Shown: one piece after another, positions 1 to 7,383 of the stretch
How positions within the stretch are numbered: the stretch's first letter is position 1
Layout of the letters: the number at the start of each line of letters is the position of its first letter
Assembly (NCBI GenBank): GCA_905202125.1
Contig: CAJKQX010000013.1
Location: forward strand, 1-41,471
Source: an uncultured Prevotella sp.
GTDB lineage: Bacteria; Bacteroidota; Bacteroidia; Bacteroidales; Bacteroidaceae
Reading direction: 5' to 3'
Length of the DNA: 41,471 nucleotides
The notes under the pieces: generated by a model
The model's database searches: none
The model's input: only the letters and a program-made list of their open reading frames with translations
What the model was told of the DNA's origin: nothing
Position numbers and translations under genes: made by a program

Positions 1-2
1 TT

Positions 3-1037
3 GTTCTGGCACACATGACAGGACATGTAAGAAGAGCCGAAATAATCGACTTCGGTAAACACAATCTCAAGAAATTTCAGTCCCTTGGCATGCTCAAGAA
101 CGACGTTCCGTCAGAACCCACCCTCTTCCGCATCGAGATGGGGCTGGATGATCTCGGCATGGCTGACAGGATGGCAGCATTCATGGAAACTTTCTACAGG
201 GAATTGAAAGAAGACGGAGAGACTGACATAATCTCCATAGACGGCAAAGCCATGCGCGGCACCACCTGCGCCAACGGGCGCAATCCGGATATTGTCTCGG
301 CATATTCCTCCCGAACAGGCTTGACGCTTGCCACCGAAGCCTGCCGGGAAAAGAGCAATGAAATCGTTGCAGGGCCAGTGCTGCTCGAAAAACTGGATAT
401 AGCCGGACAGATTATCACGGCCGATGCAATGTCCATGCATAAAGATATCATCGACAAAATCAGAGAGAAAGGAGCTGACTTCATAATCGAACTCAAGGCA
501 AACCAACCCACTCTCCGCTACGGTGTGGAAGACAACATCAAGTCAGCAACCCCTTTGGATGTCCATACCGAAGGACCGGAAATCGGGCACGGCAGAATCG
601 AAACACGCACTTATAGCGTGTATGACGGACTGCCCCTCATCGCGGACAGGAATAAATGGGGCGGCAATCTGACCGTTGTCGTATTCGAATCCGAGACAAT
701 CAGGAAATCCACCGGGAAATTGACAACGGAAACACGATACTACGTGACAGGACTGCGCGGCCACGCTTCCCGCCTGGGCGCCATAATCAGAAGCCACTGG
801 GGAATCGAAGCCATGCACTGGTCACTTGACTGCAACTTTATGCAGGACAGCATAAAGCGAAAATCAACTCGGACTGCGCGCAACCTCGACACTCTGCAGC
901 GAATAGCACATGGCATCTTCTCGATCTGGCGAGGCCGACGGAAAAAACACTCCGACAAGAAAAAAGGCAATGCCGAATTAATCAGATGGGTGTCGATGAG
1001 TTTCACCCACCTGATGGCATTCCTGCGTCAAAAATAG
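3..1037 (+). CDS. ISAs1-family transposase, 5' end cut by window edge
   Basis: DDE transposase that would mobilise an ISAs1-type insertion sequence. The frame is open from the first bases of the window, and the residues before the first ATG (position 15) already align with the IEDFG-type region of the family, so the true start lies upstream and about 40-60 N-terminal residues are missing. Counting from the ATG at 15, the family signatures are IDGKAMRG (candidate catalytic D76), ITADAM (D137), ELKANQP just after it, and HWGIEAMHWSLD with candidate catalytic E265. The C-terminus looks complete. I could not identify the right inverted repeat downstream, so the element boundary is undefined. Whether it is active cannot be judged without the left end. 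Confidence 0.9.
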   Translation, partial: VLAHMTGHVRRAEIIDFGKHNLKKFQSLGMLKNDVPSEPTLFRIEMGLDDLGMADRMAAFMETFYRELKEDGETDIISIDGKAMRGTTCANGRNPDIVSAYSSRTGLTLATEACREKSNEIVAGPVLLEKLDIAGQIITADAMSMHKDIIDKIREKGADFIIELKANQPTLRYGVEDNIKSATPLDVHTEGPEIGHGRIETRTYSVYDGLPLIADRNKWGGNLTVVVFESETIRKSTGKLTTETRYYVTGLRGHASRLGAIIRSHWGIEAMHWSLDCNFMQDSIKRKSTRTARNLDTLQRIAHGIFSIWRGRRKKHSDKKKGNAELIRWVSMSFTHLMAFLRQK

Positions 1038-1224
1038 CAAAAATACGATTTTTATAATCATATAACTACTTGACATTCAGCAAAGCATTATAAGCTCAAT
1101 CCAAACCGGACTGGGTAGGGGCTTTGTGTCGTTATTGTATTTTTTAAATGAAAGAGCCGTGTGATTTTATTGACATTCCTTTTTATTTCATATTTAGCTT
1201 GCGATGTTTTTCGGAATTAATTGC

Positions 1225-1232
1225 TATTTTTG
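1225..1232 (+). promoter_or_regulatory. -7 element (TATTTTTG) ahead of the DUF4494 gene
   Basis: Matches the Bacteroidota -7 consensus TAnnTTTG and lies 26 bases before the ATG at 1259. No clear -33 TTTG partner was found. The rest of 1038-1258 between the transposase and this gene shows nothing else I recognise. Confidence 0.5.
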
Positions 1233-1258
1233 CCGTCTGAAAATAAATATATGCGAAT

Positions 1259-1765
1259 ATGAGATCAAGAACAACTAACTGGTTTGAGACAACCGTGCGC
1301 TACGACCGTCAGGCCGAGGATGGCGGACAGAAGAAAGTGAGTGAGACGTATGTGGTGGATGCTCTCAGTTTCGGTGAGGCTGAAGAGGCCATCACGCACG
1401 AGATGGAGCCATACATGACCGGTGAATTTGAGGTGAAGAATATCAATCCTGCTGCTTACGGTGAAGTCTTTTTCAGTGATAGCGAGGCGGACGACCGTTG
1501 GTATAAGGCCAAGCTCACCTTTATCACATTGGATGAGAAAACTGACAAGGAGAAGCGCACCAACGTGACGTATCTCGTACAGGCTGCCAATTTCAACGGG
1601 GCTGTCAAGAACATCGAGGAGGTCATGGGTAGCACGGCCATCGATTATGTCATTGCCAATATATCCGAAACCAAGATTATGGATGTGTATGAGCACAATG
1701 CTCCCTTGAAAAAATCGGAGCCGGACGACAAACCCGAATACGAAACGCAAACCAACGCTGAATAA
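1259..1765 (+). CDS. DUF4494 domain-containing protein
   Basis: A 168-residue protein of the Bacteroidota family DUF4494, recognised from the N-terminal pattern RTTNWFETTVRY and the following SFGEAEEAITHEM segment. There is no signal peptide or membrane segment, so it is probably cytoplasmic. The acidic, polar last 20 residues look disordered. Function is unknown. Its stop codon TAA shares one base with the ATG of the following YggS gene (TAATG), so the two are almost certainly cotranscribed and translationally coupled; this pairing suggests, but does not prove, a link to PLP homeostasis or amino-acid metabolism. Confidence 0.85.
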   Translation: MRSRTTNWFETTVRYDRQAEDGGQKKVSETYVVDALSFGEAEEAITHEMEPYMTGEFEVKNINPAAYGEVFFSDSEADDRWYKAKLTFITLDEKTDKEKRTNVTYLVQAANFNGAVKNIEEVMGSTAIDYVIANISETKIMDVYEHNAPLKKSEPDDKPEYETQTNAE

Positions 1766-2439
1766 TGTGTGTAGACGTAGGACGCAATCTGCATGAAATC
1801 CGACAAAACATTCCGGACGGCGTGAAGCTGGTGGCGGTGAGCAAATTTCATCCCGCCGAGGTCATCCGGGAGGCTTATGATGCAGGCCAACGCATCTTCG
1901 GAGAGAGTAGGGAACAGGAACTCGCTACGAAGGTCGGTGCTCTGCCCGATGACGTCAGATGGCATTTCATAGGTCATCTGCAGACCAACAAGGTGAAATA
2001 CATCGCTCCGTATATATCCATGATCGAGACGGTGGACTCTATCCGTCTGCTGCGCGAGATCAATCGTCAGGCCGAGCGATGCGGACGTGTCATCAATGTG
2101 CTTTTGGAGTTGCATGTGGCACAGGAGGACACCAAATACGGTCTGACGCTTGATGCTTGCCGCGCTCTTCTGGCCGATGGCGAGTGGCGTACATTAAATA
2201 ATGTGTGCATCTGCGGACTCATGACGATGGCTTCCAATGTGGATGATAAGGATCAGATACGCTCCGAGTTTATGACGGCTGCCGCATTTTTTGATGAGGT
2301 CAGACAGACTTATTTCAGCGATGACGACTCGTTCTGTGAGTGCAGCTGGGGTATGAGCCACGACTACACCATTGCCGTACAATGCCGCTCGACGATGGTG
2401 AGGGTTGGCACAGCCATTTTTGGCGAACGCGAATATTGA
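1765..2439 (+). CDS. YggS/PROSC-family pyridoxal-phosphate homeostasis protein
   Basis: Single-domain TIM-barrel PLP-binding protein (224 residues, normal size for the family) that buffers and delivers pyridoxal 5'-phosphate in the cytoplasm. The PLP lysine is in KLVAVSKFHP (K27). Other family signatures are IFGESREQE, WHFIGHLQTNKVKY, LLELHVAQEDTKYGL, CGLMTMAS and the C-terminal phosphate-binding stretch ending VRVGTAIFGER; the usual LSMGMS is replaced by CSWGMSHDY. The start overlaps the DUF4494 stop by one base. A strong intrinsic terminator follows 7 bases after the stop. Confidence 0.93.
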   Translation: MCVDVGRNLHEIRQNIPDGVKLVAVSKFHPAEVIREAYDAGQRIFGESREQELATKVGALPDDVRWHFIGHLQTNKVKYIAPYISMIETVDSIRLLREINRQAERCGRVINVLLELHVAQEDTKYGLTLDACRALLADGEWRTLNNVCICGLMTMASNVDDKDQIRSEFMTAAAFFDEVRQTYFSDDDSFCECSWGMSHDYTIAVQCRSTMVRVGTAIFGEREY

Positions 2440-2446
2440 TATCTGT

Positions 2447-2492
2447 ACATCCCGAACGATACGTTTTGAATGTCGTTCGGGATGTGTTTTTT
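2447..2492 (+). terminator. Rho-independent terminator after the YggS gene
   Basis: A perfect 13-bp stem (2447-2459 with 2473-2485), a 13-base loop, then a T-rich tail at 2487-2492. It closes the DUF4494-YggS transcription unit. Confidence 0.9.
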
Positions 2493-2978
2493 ATACATTA
2501 TTGTTGATTTTTCGATATAGCAAAATCTGTGTTAATACATATTAACATCACGGTACCGAATGTTAAAAATTTAATCGAAAAATCGAAAATGCTTGCGATA
2601 TTTTGAAAAACTTTTTCTGCGGCTGGAAATACGCGAAATATGGCGATTTTTCTTAAACTATTGATACTCAGTGTGTTTGTCTTTTTTGCCAACATGCGCA
2701 TTGCTCCGGATTTGCAAAAGAGGCCCTTTTGCAATGCAAAAGGAACCCTTTCGGAGTGCGAAAGGGCCCCTTTGGGGATGCAAGTAAGGCTCTTTTGGAC
2801 GGCAATTAGGATTGAAAATTGTACACTACTTGCTGTTTTGTTCAAATATTATGCCCCGTTTTGCCATCTCGAGATTGCAAAACGACTATCGCGTTTTTCT
2901 ATTTCACGAAAAATGAAATGTTAAATCGGGAATGTTTTAATGTTAAATAGTGTTTATGGATTTGGCTGCCGATGAATC
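2493..2978. other. Non-coding stretch between convergent transcription units
   Basis: An AT-rich region of almost 500 bases after the YggS terminator and before the stop of the minus-strand EFR1 gene. The only clear content is the GC-rich 22-nt array at 2714-2801. Open frames crossing it exist only because the repeat lacks stop codons, so I call no gene here. A short direct repeat AATGTTAAAT occurs twice near 2917-2946. Confidence 0.6.
2714..2801. repeat. 22-nt tandem palindromic array, copy 1 (four units)
   Basis: Four contiguous units of exactly 22 bases start at 2714, 2736, 2758 and 2780, each beginning GC and centred on an imperfect dyad resembling GAAAGGGCCCCTTTCG. A decayed fifth unit may start at 2802. 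The surroundings are AT-rich, so the array stands out sharply. The second unit matches the second unit of the array at 21404-21513 at 20 of 22 positions. Each unit can form its own hairpin. There are no unique spacers, so it is not a CRISPR. Confidence 0.9.
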
Positions 2979-3770
2979 TTATTTTTGTGTTTCCTCCTTG
3001 TCGTGTCCGTACCAATATTGTCCTTTGCCACGTGTTCGGTTGCCATATTCGATGGCATTGGTCGGGCAGTGGTGGTAGCATGCCAGGCAAGACATACATC
3101 TCCCGTTGTGTGCCCATTGCGGTGTCAGGCCCGGACCACCTATGATGTCGTCTACCGGACACACCTTTGCGCATCTGCCGCATTGTGTACATTTGTCTGC
3201 ATCCACGCGAAACGGCATGTCTGTCACAATATATTTATGGAACACATGCCCCAATAATCTGCTGTTGATTTTGGGCCATCGGCCGACCGTCACTTTCTTA
3301 ATGCCTCTCTTTCTTGCAATGATGAGTTCGGTATATCGTTTGAGATTCTCTGCGGCAGCCTTCTGTTTAGCCTTTTCGCTCTCCGGTTTGTCCAGGTACA
3401 TGAACGGCAGTCCGATGTACGATTCGGGCATTATCAATGAGAATGCGCTGTGCAGGGTGATACCAATGTCGTGAAGGTCATGCTCGAGAATGTCGATGGC
3501 TTCGCCCACGGTGTCGCCGGCTGTGCATACAGCGTAGCAGTAGTGACCTTCGGCATTGTCTATTTTGAGACGACTGATAAATTGGCGTACGATGGCGGGT
3601 GGTCTCCAACCGTGAACCGGAAAGAAAAATCCTATTCGCTCGTCGGCATCGAGGGTATATTCATGGTGGTTGTCGGTGTCAGACATATTTATTGTGCGGC
3701 CGCCTATGATGCGGGCGGTTTCGCGGGCTGCCCACAGAGTGTTGCCGGTGGCGGAAAAATAAAAAATCAT
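2979..3770 (-). CDS. EFR1-family ferredoxin (flavodoxin domain plus two 4Fe-4S clusters)
   Basis: A 263-residue cytoplasmic electron-transfer protein of the EFR1 family. It opens with a flavodoxin-like FMN-binding loop, FYFSATGNT, continues through a flavodoxin fold, and ends with two ferredoxin motifs, CTQCGRCAKVCP and CMSCLACYHHCP, each able to ligate a [4Fe-4S] cluster. The redox partner is unknown. I place the start at 3770 because the family motif begins at once; an in-frame ATG at 3800 would add ten residues but lies inside a hairpin (3788-3822). The upstream minus-strand neighbour is the DUF1573 gene. Confidence 0.88.
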   Translation of the reverse strand: MIFYFSATGNTLWAARETARIIGGRTINMSDTDNHHEYTLDADERIGFFFPVHGWRPPAIVRQFISRLKIDNAEGHYCYAVCTAGDTVGEAIDILEHDLHDIGITLHSAFSLIMPESYIGLPFMYLDKPESEKAKQKAAAENLKRYTELIIARKRGIKKVTVGRWPKINSRLLGHVFHKYIVTDMPFRVDADKCTQCGRCAKVCPVDDIIGGPGLTPQWAHNGRCMSCLACYHHCPTNAIEYGNRTRGKGQYWYGHDKEETQK

Positions 3771-3787
3771 ATAGGGTGATTTATTGC

Positions 3788-3822
3788 AAATGACGGACAT
3801 ACCTATGGTGTGCCCGTCATTT
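3788..3822 (-). terminator. Hairpin between the DUF1573 and EFR1 genes
   Basis: A 9-bp perfect stem (3788-3796 with 3814-3822) in the 86-base gap between the two minus-strand genes. It has no long T tract, so termination would be weak. It overlaps the alternative EFR1 start at 3798-3800, which supports the later start at 3770. Confidence 0.5.
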
Positions 3823-3856
3823 ATCTTTCGTTTATATCTTTTTATAAAGAATGTTT

Positions 3857-4249
3857 CTATTCGTCGGCCATCATTTCGCCTTCGATGTAGAGACGCACCA
3901 TCTCCGTCGTGGAGTTTGAACGCACAGTGATGGCCTTTTTGAAATGACCGGGGAATGCGCCTTTACCGCTGTATGTCACCTTGATTTCGCCTTTTTCTCC
4001 CGGTTTGATGGGGGCTTTGGTGTATGAGGGAACGGTACAACCGCAACTGGCCACAGCCTGATGGATAATCAACGGGGCATTACCTGTGTTGGTGAATGTG
4101 AACACGCATTTCTGAATGGGTTCCTTCTCGCTGAATTTACCGAAATTATAAAGTGTTTTTTCAAATTTCATGACAGCCTGTTTCTCTTGTGCCAATGTTA
4201 TGCCTACCGACATCAACATCATCATTGACAGAATGAAAAGTTTTTTCAT
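3857..4249 (-). CDS. DUF1573 domain exported protein
   Basis: A 130-residue secreted or periplasmic protein with a clear signal peptide (about residues 1-21, MKKLFILSMMMLMSVGITLA). The mature part is one DUF1573 Ig-like (ASH-type) domain: it starts with FEKTLYNFGKFSEKEPI and contains the typical FTNTGNAPLII, SCGCTVPSYTKAPIKPGEKGEIKVTY and ITVRSNS segments. Such proteins are abundant in Bacteroidota and their molecular role is not established. It is transcribed divergently from aspS. Confidence 0.9.
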   Translation of the reverse strand: MKKLFILSMMMLMSVGITLAQEKQAVMKFEKTLYNFGKFSEKEPIQKCVFTFTNTGNAPLIIHQAVASCGCTVPSYTKAPIKPGEKGEIKVTYSGKGAFPGHFKKAITVRSNSTTEMVRLYIEGEMMADE

Positions 4250-4277
4250 AATCTTTCAAATTTAAATTTTATCTCTG

Positions 4278-4285
4278 CAAAAGTA
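4278..4285 (-). promoter_or_regulatory. -7 element (TACTTTTG) ahead of the DUF1573 gene
   Basis: Minus-strand match to TAnnTTTG, 28 bases before the start codon, in the divergent region shared with aspS. Confidence 0.55.
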
Positions 4286-4440
4286 ACAAAAGAATAATGG
4301 GTGAGTGCTTTTTTTTATACGTTTTTCACAGTGAAAAATGATAAACAGGGATTTTTTAACTCTTTTAACAACTGCACAGGTCGATTTTATAAACAAAGGA
4401 TATATGTGTGGCTTTTTTTTCTCTTTTCGAATAAATATTG

Positions 4441-4448
4441 TACTTTTG
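4441..4448 (+). promoter_or_regulatory. -7 element (TACTTTTG) ahead of aspS
   Basis: Match to TAnnTTTG, 24 bases before the ATG, implying a short leader. A T-rich tract around 4412-4428 occupies the -33 region. Confidence 0.6.
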
Positions 4449-4472
4449 CAAAAAAGATAAATAGAAAATATC

Positions 4473-6242
4473 ATGTATAGAAGCAATACGTGTGGAGAGC
4501 TACGTCTCTCTGATGCCGGCAAGAGCGTGACTTTGGCCGGATGGGTGCAGCGCATCAGAAAAATGGGTGGTATGATATTTGTCGACCTGCGCGACAGATA
4601 CGGTATTACCCAGCTTGTTTTCAACGAGTCTGACGATAGTGAATTGTGCGGTATGGCAGGAAAACTCGGACGTGAGTTTTGTGTACAGGTTGAAGGCCTG
4701 GTGAGAGAGCGTGAAAGCAAAAATGCCAATCTGCCTACGGGCGAGATTGAGGTTTGGGTTAAGACACTGAATATCTTGTCTGAGAGCGTGACACCTCCGT
4801 TCACAATTGAAGACAATACCGACGGCGGCGATGATATTCGTATGAAATATCGATATCTGGATTTGCGCCGTCCCTGTGTGCGAGCCAATCTCGAACTGCG
4901 CCATCGTATGACCATATTGATACGCAATTTTCTTGATTCCAAAGAGTTTATTGAGGTTGAGACACCTATTCTTATAGGTAGTACGCCTGAGGGCGCGCGC
5001 GACTTTGTTGTGCCTTCGCGTATGAATCCCGGACAATTCTATGCTCTGCCACAGAGTCCGCAGACGCTCAAACAGTTGCTCATGGTGAGTGGTTTTGATC
5101 GTTATTTCCAGATAGCAAAATGTTTCCGCGACGAGGATTTGCGAGCTGACCGTCAGCCCGAGTTCACACAGATAGACTGCGAGATGTCGTTTGTCGATCA
5201 GGAGGATGTGATCTCACTGTTCGAAGATATGGCCCGTCATCTGTTTAAGGAGATTAGAGGTGTGGACCTGCCCGCAAAATTGCAACAGATGACATGGCAC
5301 GACGCAATGAAATATTATGGTAGCGACAAGCCCGATCTCCGATTCGGCATGACATTCGTAGAGATGATGGATGTATTCCGTGGCAAGGGTGAATTCGCCG
5401 TATTCAATGACGCCAAATATATCGGCGGTATATGTGTGCCGGGATGTGCCGATTACACCCGCAAGCAGCTCGACCAACTGACAGATTTCGTTAAACGTCC
5501 GCAGGTGGGTGCCAAAGGGCTCGTATATGTCAAGTACAATGCCGATGGTACTGTCAAGAGCAGTATCGACAAATTCTACGGACCCGAGGTATGGCGGGAA
5601 CTCAAAGAGAAAACCGGCGCGAAGGATGGTGACCTCGTGCTGATAATGAGTGGTGACAATGCCAACAAGACTCGTGTGCAGCTGTGCTCGTTGCGGCTTG
5701 AGATGGGCGATCGTCTCGGCCTCCGCGACAAGAACAAGTTCGAGTGTTTGTGGATTGTCGATTTCCCGTTGTTCGAGTGGAGTGATGAAGAACAGAGACT
5801 TATGGCCACACACCATCCGTTCACAATGCCAAACCCGGACGACATACCGTTGCTCGACGAACATCCCGAGCAGGTCAGAGCCAAAGCCTACGATTTCGTT
5901 TGCAACGGTATTGAGGTGGGAGGCGGAAGCCTTCGTATCCATGATGGCAAGTTGCAGGAGAAAATGTTCAAGATTCTCGGTTTCACACCCGAGCGCGCTA
6001 TGGCTCAGTTTGGATTCCTCATCAATGCCTTCAAGTACGGTGCACCGCCTCATGCAGGTCTCGCATTCGGACTTGACCGCTTTGTCTCAATCATGGCCGG
6101 ACTTGATTCGATACGCGACTGTATAGCCTTCCCGAAAAACAACAGTGGACGCGATGTGATGTTGGATGCACCGTCGCCAATTGATGTGAAACAGCTCGAG
6201 GAATTGCAGATAAAGGTTGATTTAAATCAAAAAAACAGCTAA
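4473..6242 (+). CDS. aspS: Aspartate-tRNA ligase
   Basis: Class II aminoacyl-tRNA synthetase of 589 residues, normal for the bacterial type. Order: N-terminal OB-fold anticodon-binding domain (from MYRSNTCGELRL, with AGWVQRIRKMGGMIFVDLRDR), catalytic core with FRDEDLRADRQPEFTQIDCE (motif 2), the inserted GAD domain of bacterial AspRS, then motif 3 in GLAFGLDRFVSIMAG. It charges tRNA-Asp in the cytoplasm. A dedicated -7 element lies just upstream. The stop codon sits inside a decayed copy of the 22-nt repeat unit found elsewhere in the window. Confidence 0.97.
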   Translation: MYRSNTCGELRLSDAGKSVTLAGWVQRIRKMGGMIFVDLRDRYGITQLVFNESDDSELCGMAGKLGREFCVQVEGLVRERESKNANLPTGEIEVWVKTLNILSESVTPPFTIEDNTDGGDDIRMKYRYLDLRRPCVRANLELRHRMTILIRNFLDSKEFIEVETPILIGSTPEGARDFVVPSRMNPGQFYALPQSPQTLKQLLMVSGFDRYFQIAKCFRDEDLRADRQPEFTQIDCEMSFVDQEDVISLFEDMARHLFKEIRGVDLPAKLQQMTWHDAMKYYGSDKPDLRFGMTFVEMMDVFRGKGEFAVFNDAKYIGGICVPGCADYTRKQLDQLTDFVKRPQVGAKGLVYVKYNADGTVKSSIDKFYGPEVWRELKEKTGAKDGDLVLIMSGDNANKTRVQLCSLRLEMGDRLGLRDKNKFECLWIVDFPLFEWSDEEQRLMATHHPFTMPNPDDIPLLDEHPEQVRAKAYDFVCNGIEVGGGSLRIHDGKLQEKMFKILGFTPERAMAQFGFLINAFKYGAPPHAGLAFGLDRFVSIMAGLDSIRDCIAFPKNNSGRDVMLDAPSPIDVKQLEELQIKVDLNQKNS

Positions 6243-6280
6243 ATGGCCTCTTTCTCAGCGTTGAAAGCCTCTTTTCGGAT
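6238..6280. repeat. Possible decayed 22-nt repeat pair overlapping the aspS stop
   Basis: Two adjacent segments (22 bases at 6238-6259, 21 bases at 6260-6280) carry the G-AAAG-CCTCTTT-CGGAT pattern of the units at 2714 and 21404, followed by the start of another (GTTGAAATGG). Identity is lower and one unit is a base short, so this could be chance. Confidence 0.4.
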
Positions 6281-6311
6281 GTTGAAATGGTTATAATTTG
6301 AAAATTAATAG

Positions 6312-6319
6312 TACTTTTG
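6312..6319 (+). promoter_or_regulatory. -7 element (TACTTTTG) ahead of the winged-helix gene
   Basis: Match to TAnnTTTG, 61 bases before the ATG at 6381, indicating transcription separate from aspS. Confidence 0.55.
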
Positions 6320-6380
6320 TAACACAATTTGAACTTGAAACTCTATTTTGAGTTTTGGTATTGTAAATTTCAACTTAATT

Positions 6381-6662
6381 ATGACAGAAAAGAAAGCTGC
6401 AACAAAGAAGGTTGCCACAAACAAGACTGCTACAACAAAAAAAAGCAATTGTAAAAAAGTTGACGTTGTTGTAAATGCAGAGAGTGTAGGATTCCGTGCC
6501 GGCGATGTATATCAGACATTGGCTGCTGCCGAAAAACCGCTCACTATCGCTGAAATCGCCAAATTGGCTAAGATTAGCAAAGATGAAGCTTATCTCGGTA
6601 TCGGATGGCTGTTTAAAGAAGGAAAAGTTAAAGGTGAAGATAATCTTATCGCACTGGCTTGA
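6381..6662 (+). CDS. Winged-helix protein with lysine-rich N-terminal tail (DUF2582-like)
   Basis: A 93-residue small DNA-binding candidate. Residues 1 to about 30 are a low-complexity Lys/Ala/Thr tail made of imperfect ATKK-like repeats, similar in composition to histone H1 tails. Residues about 35-93 are a winged-helix domain of the DUF2582 type common in Bacteroidota (GDVYQTLAAAEKPLTIAEIAKLAKISKDEAYLGIGWLF then EGKV as the wing). I chose ATG 6381 because an upstream in-frame TTG at 6348 adds only non-conserved residues. It may act as an abundant nucleoid-associated protein; this is inferred from composition and fold only. Confidence 0.8.
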   Translation: MTEKKAATKKVATNKTATTKKSNCKKVDVVVNAESVGFRAGDVYQTLAAAEKPLTIAEIAKLAKISKDEAYLGIGWLFKEGKVKGEDNLIALA

Positions 6663-6682
6663 TTTTTTAAATGATATTACTG

Positions 6683-6723
6683 GAGAGAGTTGTTGAGTAA
6701 GTAAACAGCTCTCTCTTTTATTT
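6683..6723 (+). terminator. Rho-independent terminator after the winged-helix gene
   Basis: A 12-bp stem with one G-T wobble (6683-6694 with 6704-6715), followed by TTTTATTTT. The T tract ends one base before the ATG of the next gene at 6725. Confidence 0.8.
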
Positions 6724-6724
6724 T

Positions 6725-7063
6725 ATGAATGTCGAAAAAGAAATAATCAGAGTATTGGCGGAGGTAGGACATAGTGGACTTTCCATCCGCAAAATATCCA
6801 TTCACGTCTACAATTCGCGCAATTCGTTTTTCGAAGATGTGCCTTTTGAGCACATATATAATAATGTGAAGCAATTTCTTTTTCGCAATTCACGCAAACC
6901 CGGTTCAATCATTGAAAAGACAGAGCAGCGTGGGGTATATCGCCTGAATACCGAAACAGAGGCAACACGGCAGTTGATGTTTTGTTTCGAAAAAGACGAT
7001 ACTCAGGGAGATAATCCCGATAACTCACATACATCTGAGGATCATTCACTCTCGCTTTTCTGA
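6725..7063 (+). CDS. Small hypothetical protein, possible winged helix
   Basis: A 112-residue protein I do not recognise by name. Residues 1-75 have the shape of a winged helix or HARE-type HTH: helix EKEIIRVLAEVG, then LSIRKISIHVYN, a helix around HIYNNVKQFLFRN, and a wing ending RGVYRLN. The last 25 residues are acidic and probably disordered. Unusually, the upstream gene's terminator abuts its start codon, leaving no room for its own promoter or leader, so expression probably depends on read-through or coupling with the preceding winged-helix gene. Confidence 0.65.
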   Translation: MNVEKEIIRVLAEVGHSGLSIRKISIHVYNSRNSFFEDVPFEHIYNNVKQFLFRNSRKPGSIIEKTEQRGVYRLNTETEATRQLMFCFEKDDTQGDNPDNSHTSEDHSLSLF

Positions 7064-7124
7064 ATTTTCATGTTTTTATTCATCGATTACATTTTGACTA
7101 ATCGTTAGACTCGAGTTGACCTAA

Positions 7125-7299
7125 CCTGCATTATTCATAGAATTTCCAGCTACGAATCCCAACTGACTGCACCTCAGCGAAGTGCTCACTCTTTCCCTTT
7201 GAAAGTATGGTTTACCACATTCTGCATCGGCATCGTCGTGCTTTCGCTGATGCACATCCATTTGGTATTCCCGCAACGGAATCCTATGAATAATGCAGG
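7125..7299. mobile_element. MITE-like element, 175 bp, with 16-bp perfect inverted ends
   Basis: Terminal inverted repeats of 16 identical bases, CCTGCATTATTCATAG at 7125-7140 and its complement at 7284-7299, with partial similarity continuing about 6 bases inward. The element is flanked by CTAA at both 7121-7124 and 7300-7303, consistent with a 4-bp target-site duplication. It is too short for a transposase. A stop-free frame crosses it and ends just past its right end, so it may be a deletion derivative of a larger element. CC-starting ends and a 4-bp duplication would fit an IS1380-type parent, which I infer from memory only. Confidence 0.75.
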
Positions 7300-7328
7300 C
7301 TAAATTTCCAATTAATTATGAGATAATC

Positions 7329-7359
7329 TTTCATATTAAGAAATTTTTCATTATTTTTG
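7329..7359 (+). promoter_or_regulatory. manC promoter (-33 TTTC, -7 TATTTTTG)
   Basis: TTTC at 7329-7332 and TATTTTTG at 7352-7359 with a 19-base spacer fit the Bacteroidota promoter layout well. The -7 element ends 24 bases before the ATG. Confidence 0.6.
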
Positions 7360-7383
7360 TCAACAGTAAATATTTAAAGACGT

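Larger units (their letters stand above)
7064..7383. other. Intergenic region holding a MITE-like element and the manC promoter
   Basis: This 320-base gap holds the inverted-repeat element at 7125-7299, described separately, and the manC promoter at 7329-7359. Nothing else was recognised. Confidence 0.7.

Noticed and set aside
1070..1094. TTGACA followed by TATAAG after the transposase as a sigma70-type promoter
   Set aside because: The spacer is only 13 bases and enterobacterial -35/-10 promoters are not used by the Bacteroidota primary sigma factor.
2714..2801. CRISPR array
   Set aside because: Units are directly adjacent with no unique spacers, are only 22 bases, vary among themselves, and no cas genes are present in the window.
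2640..2924. 94-codon open frame across the first 22-nt array
   Set aside because: Same reason as for the second array: composition and periodicity are those of the DNA repeat, and an equally long frame exists on the opposite strand.
7125..7303. Protein-coding remnant inside the MITE-like element
   Set aside because: A stop-free frame of about 60 codons crosses it, but I could not match the peptide to any transposase, and it runs through both inverted ends, so it may be chance.
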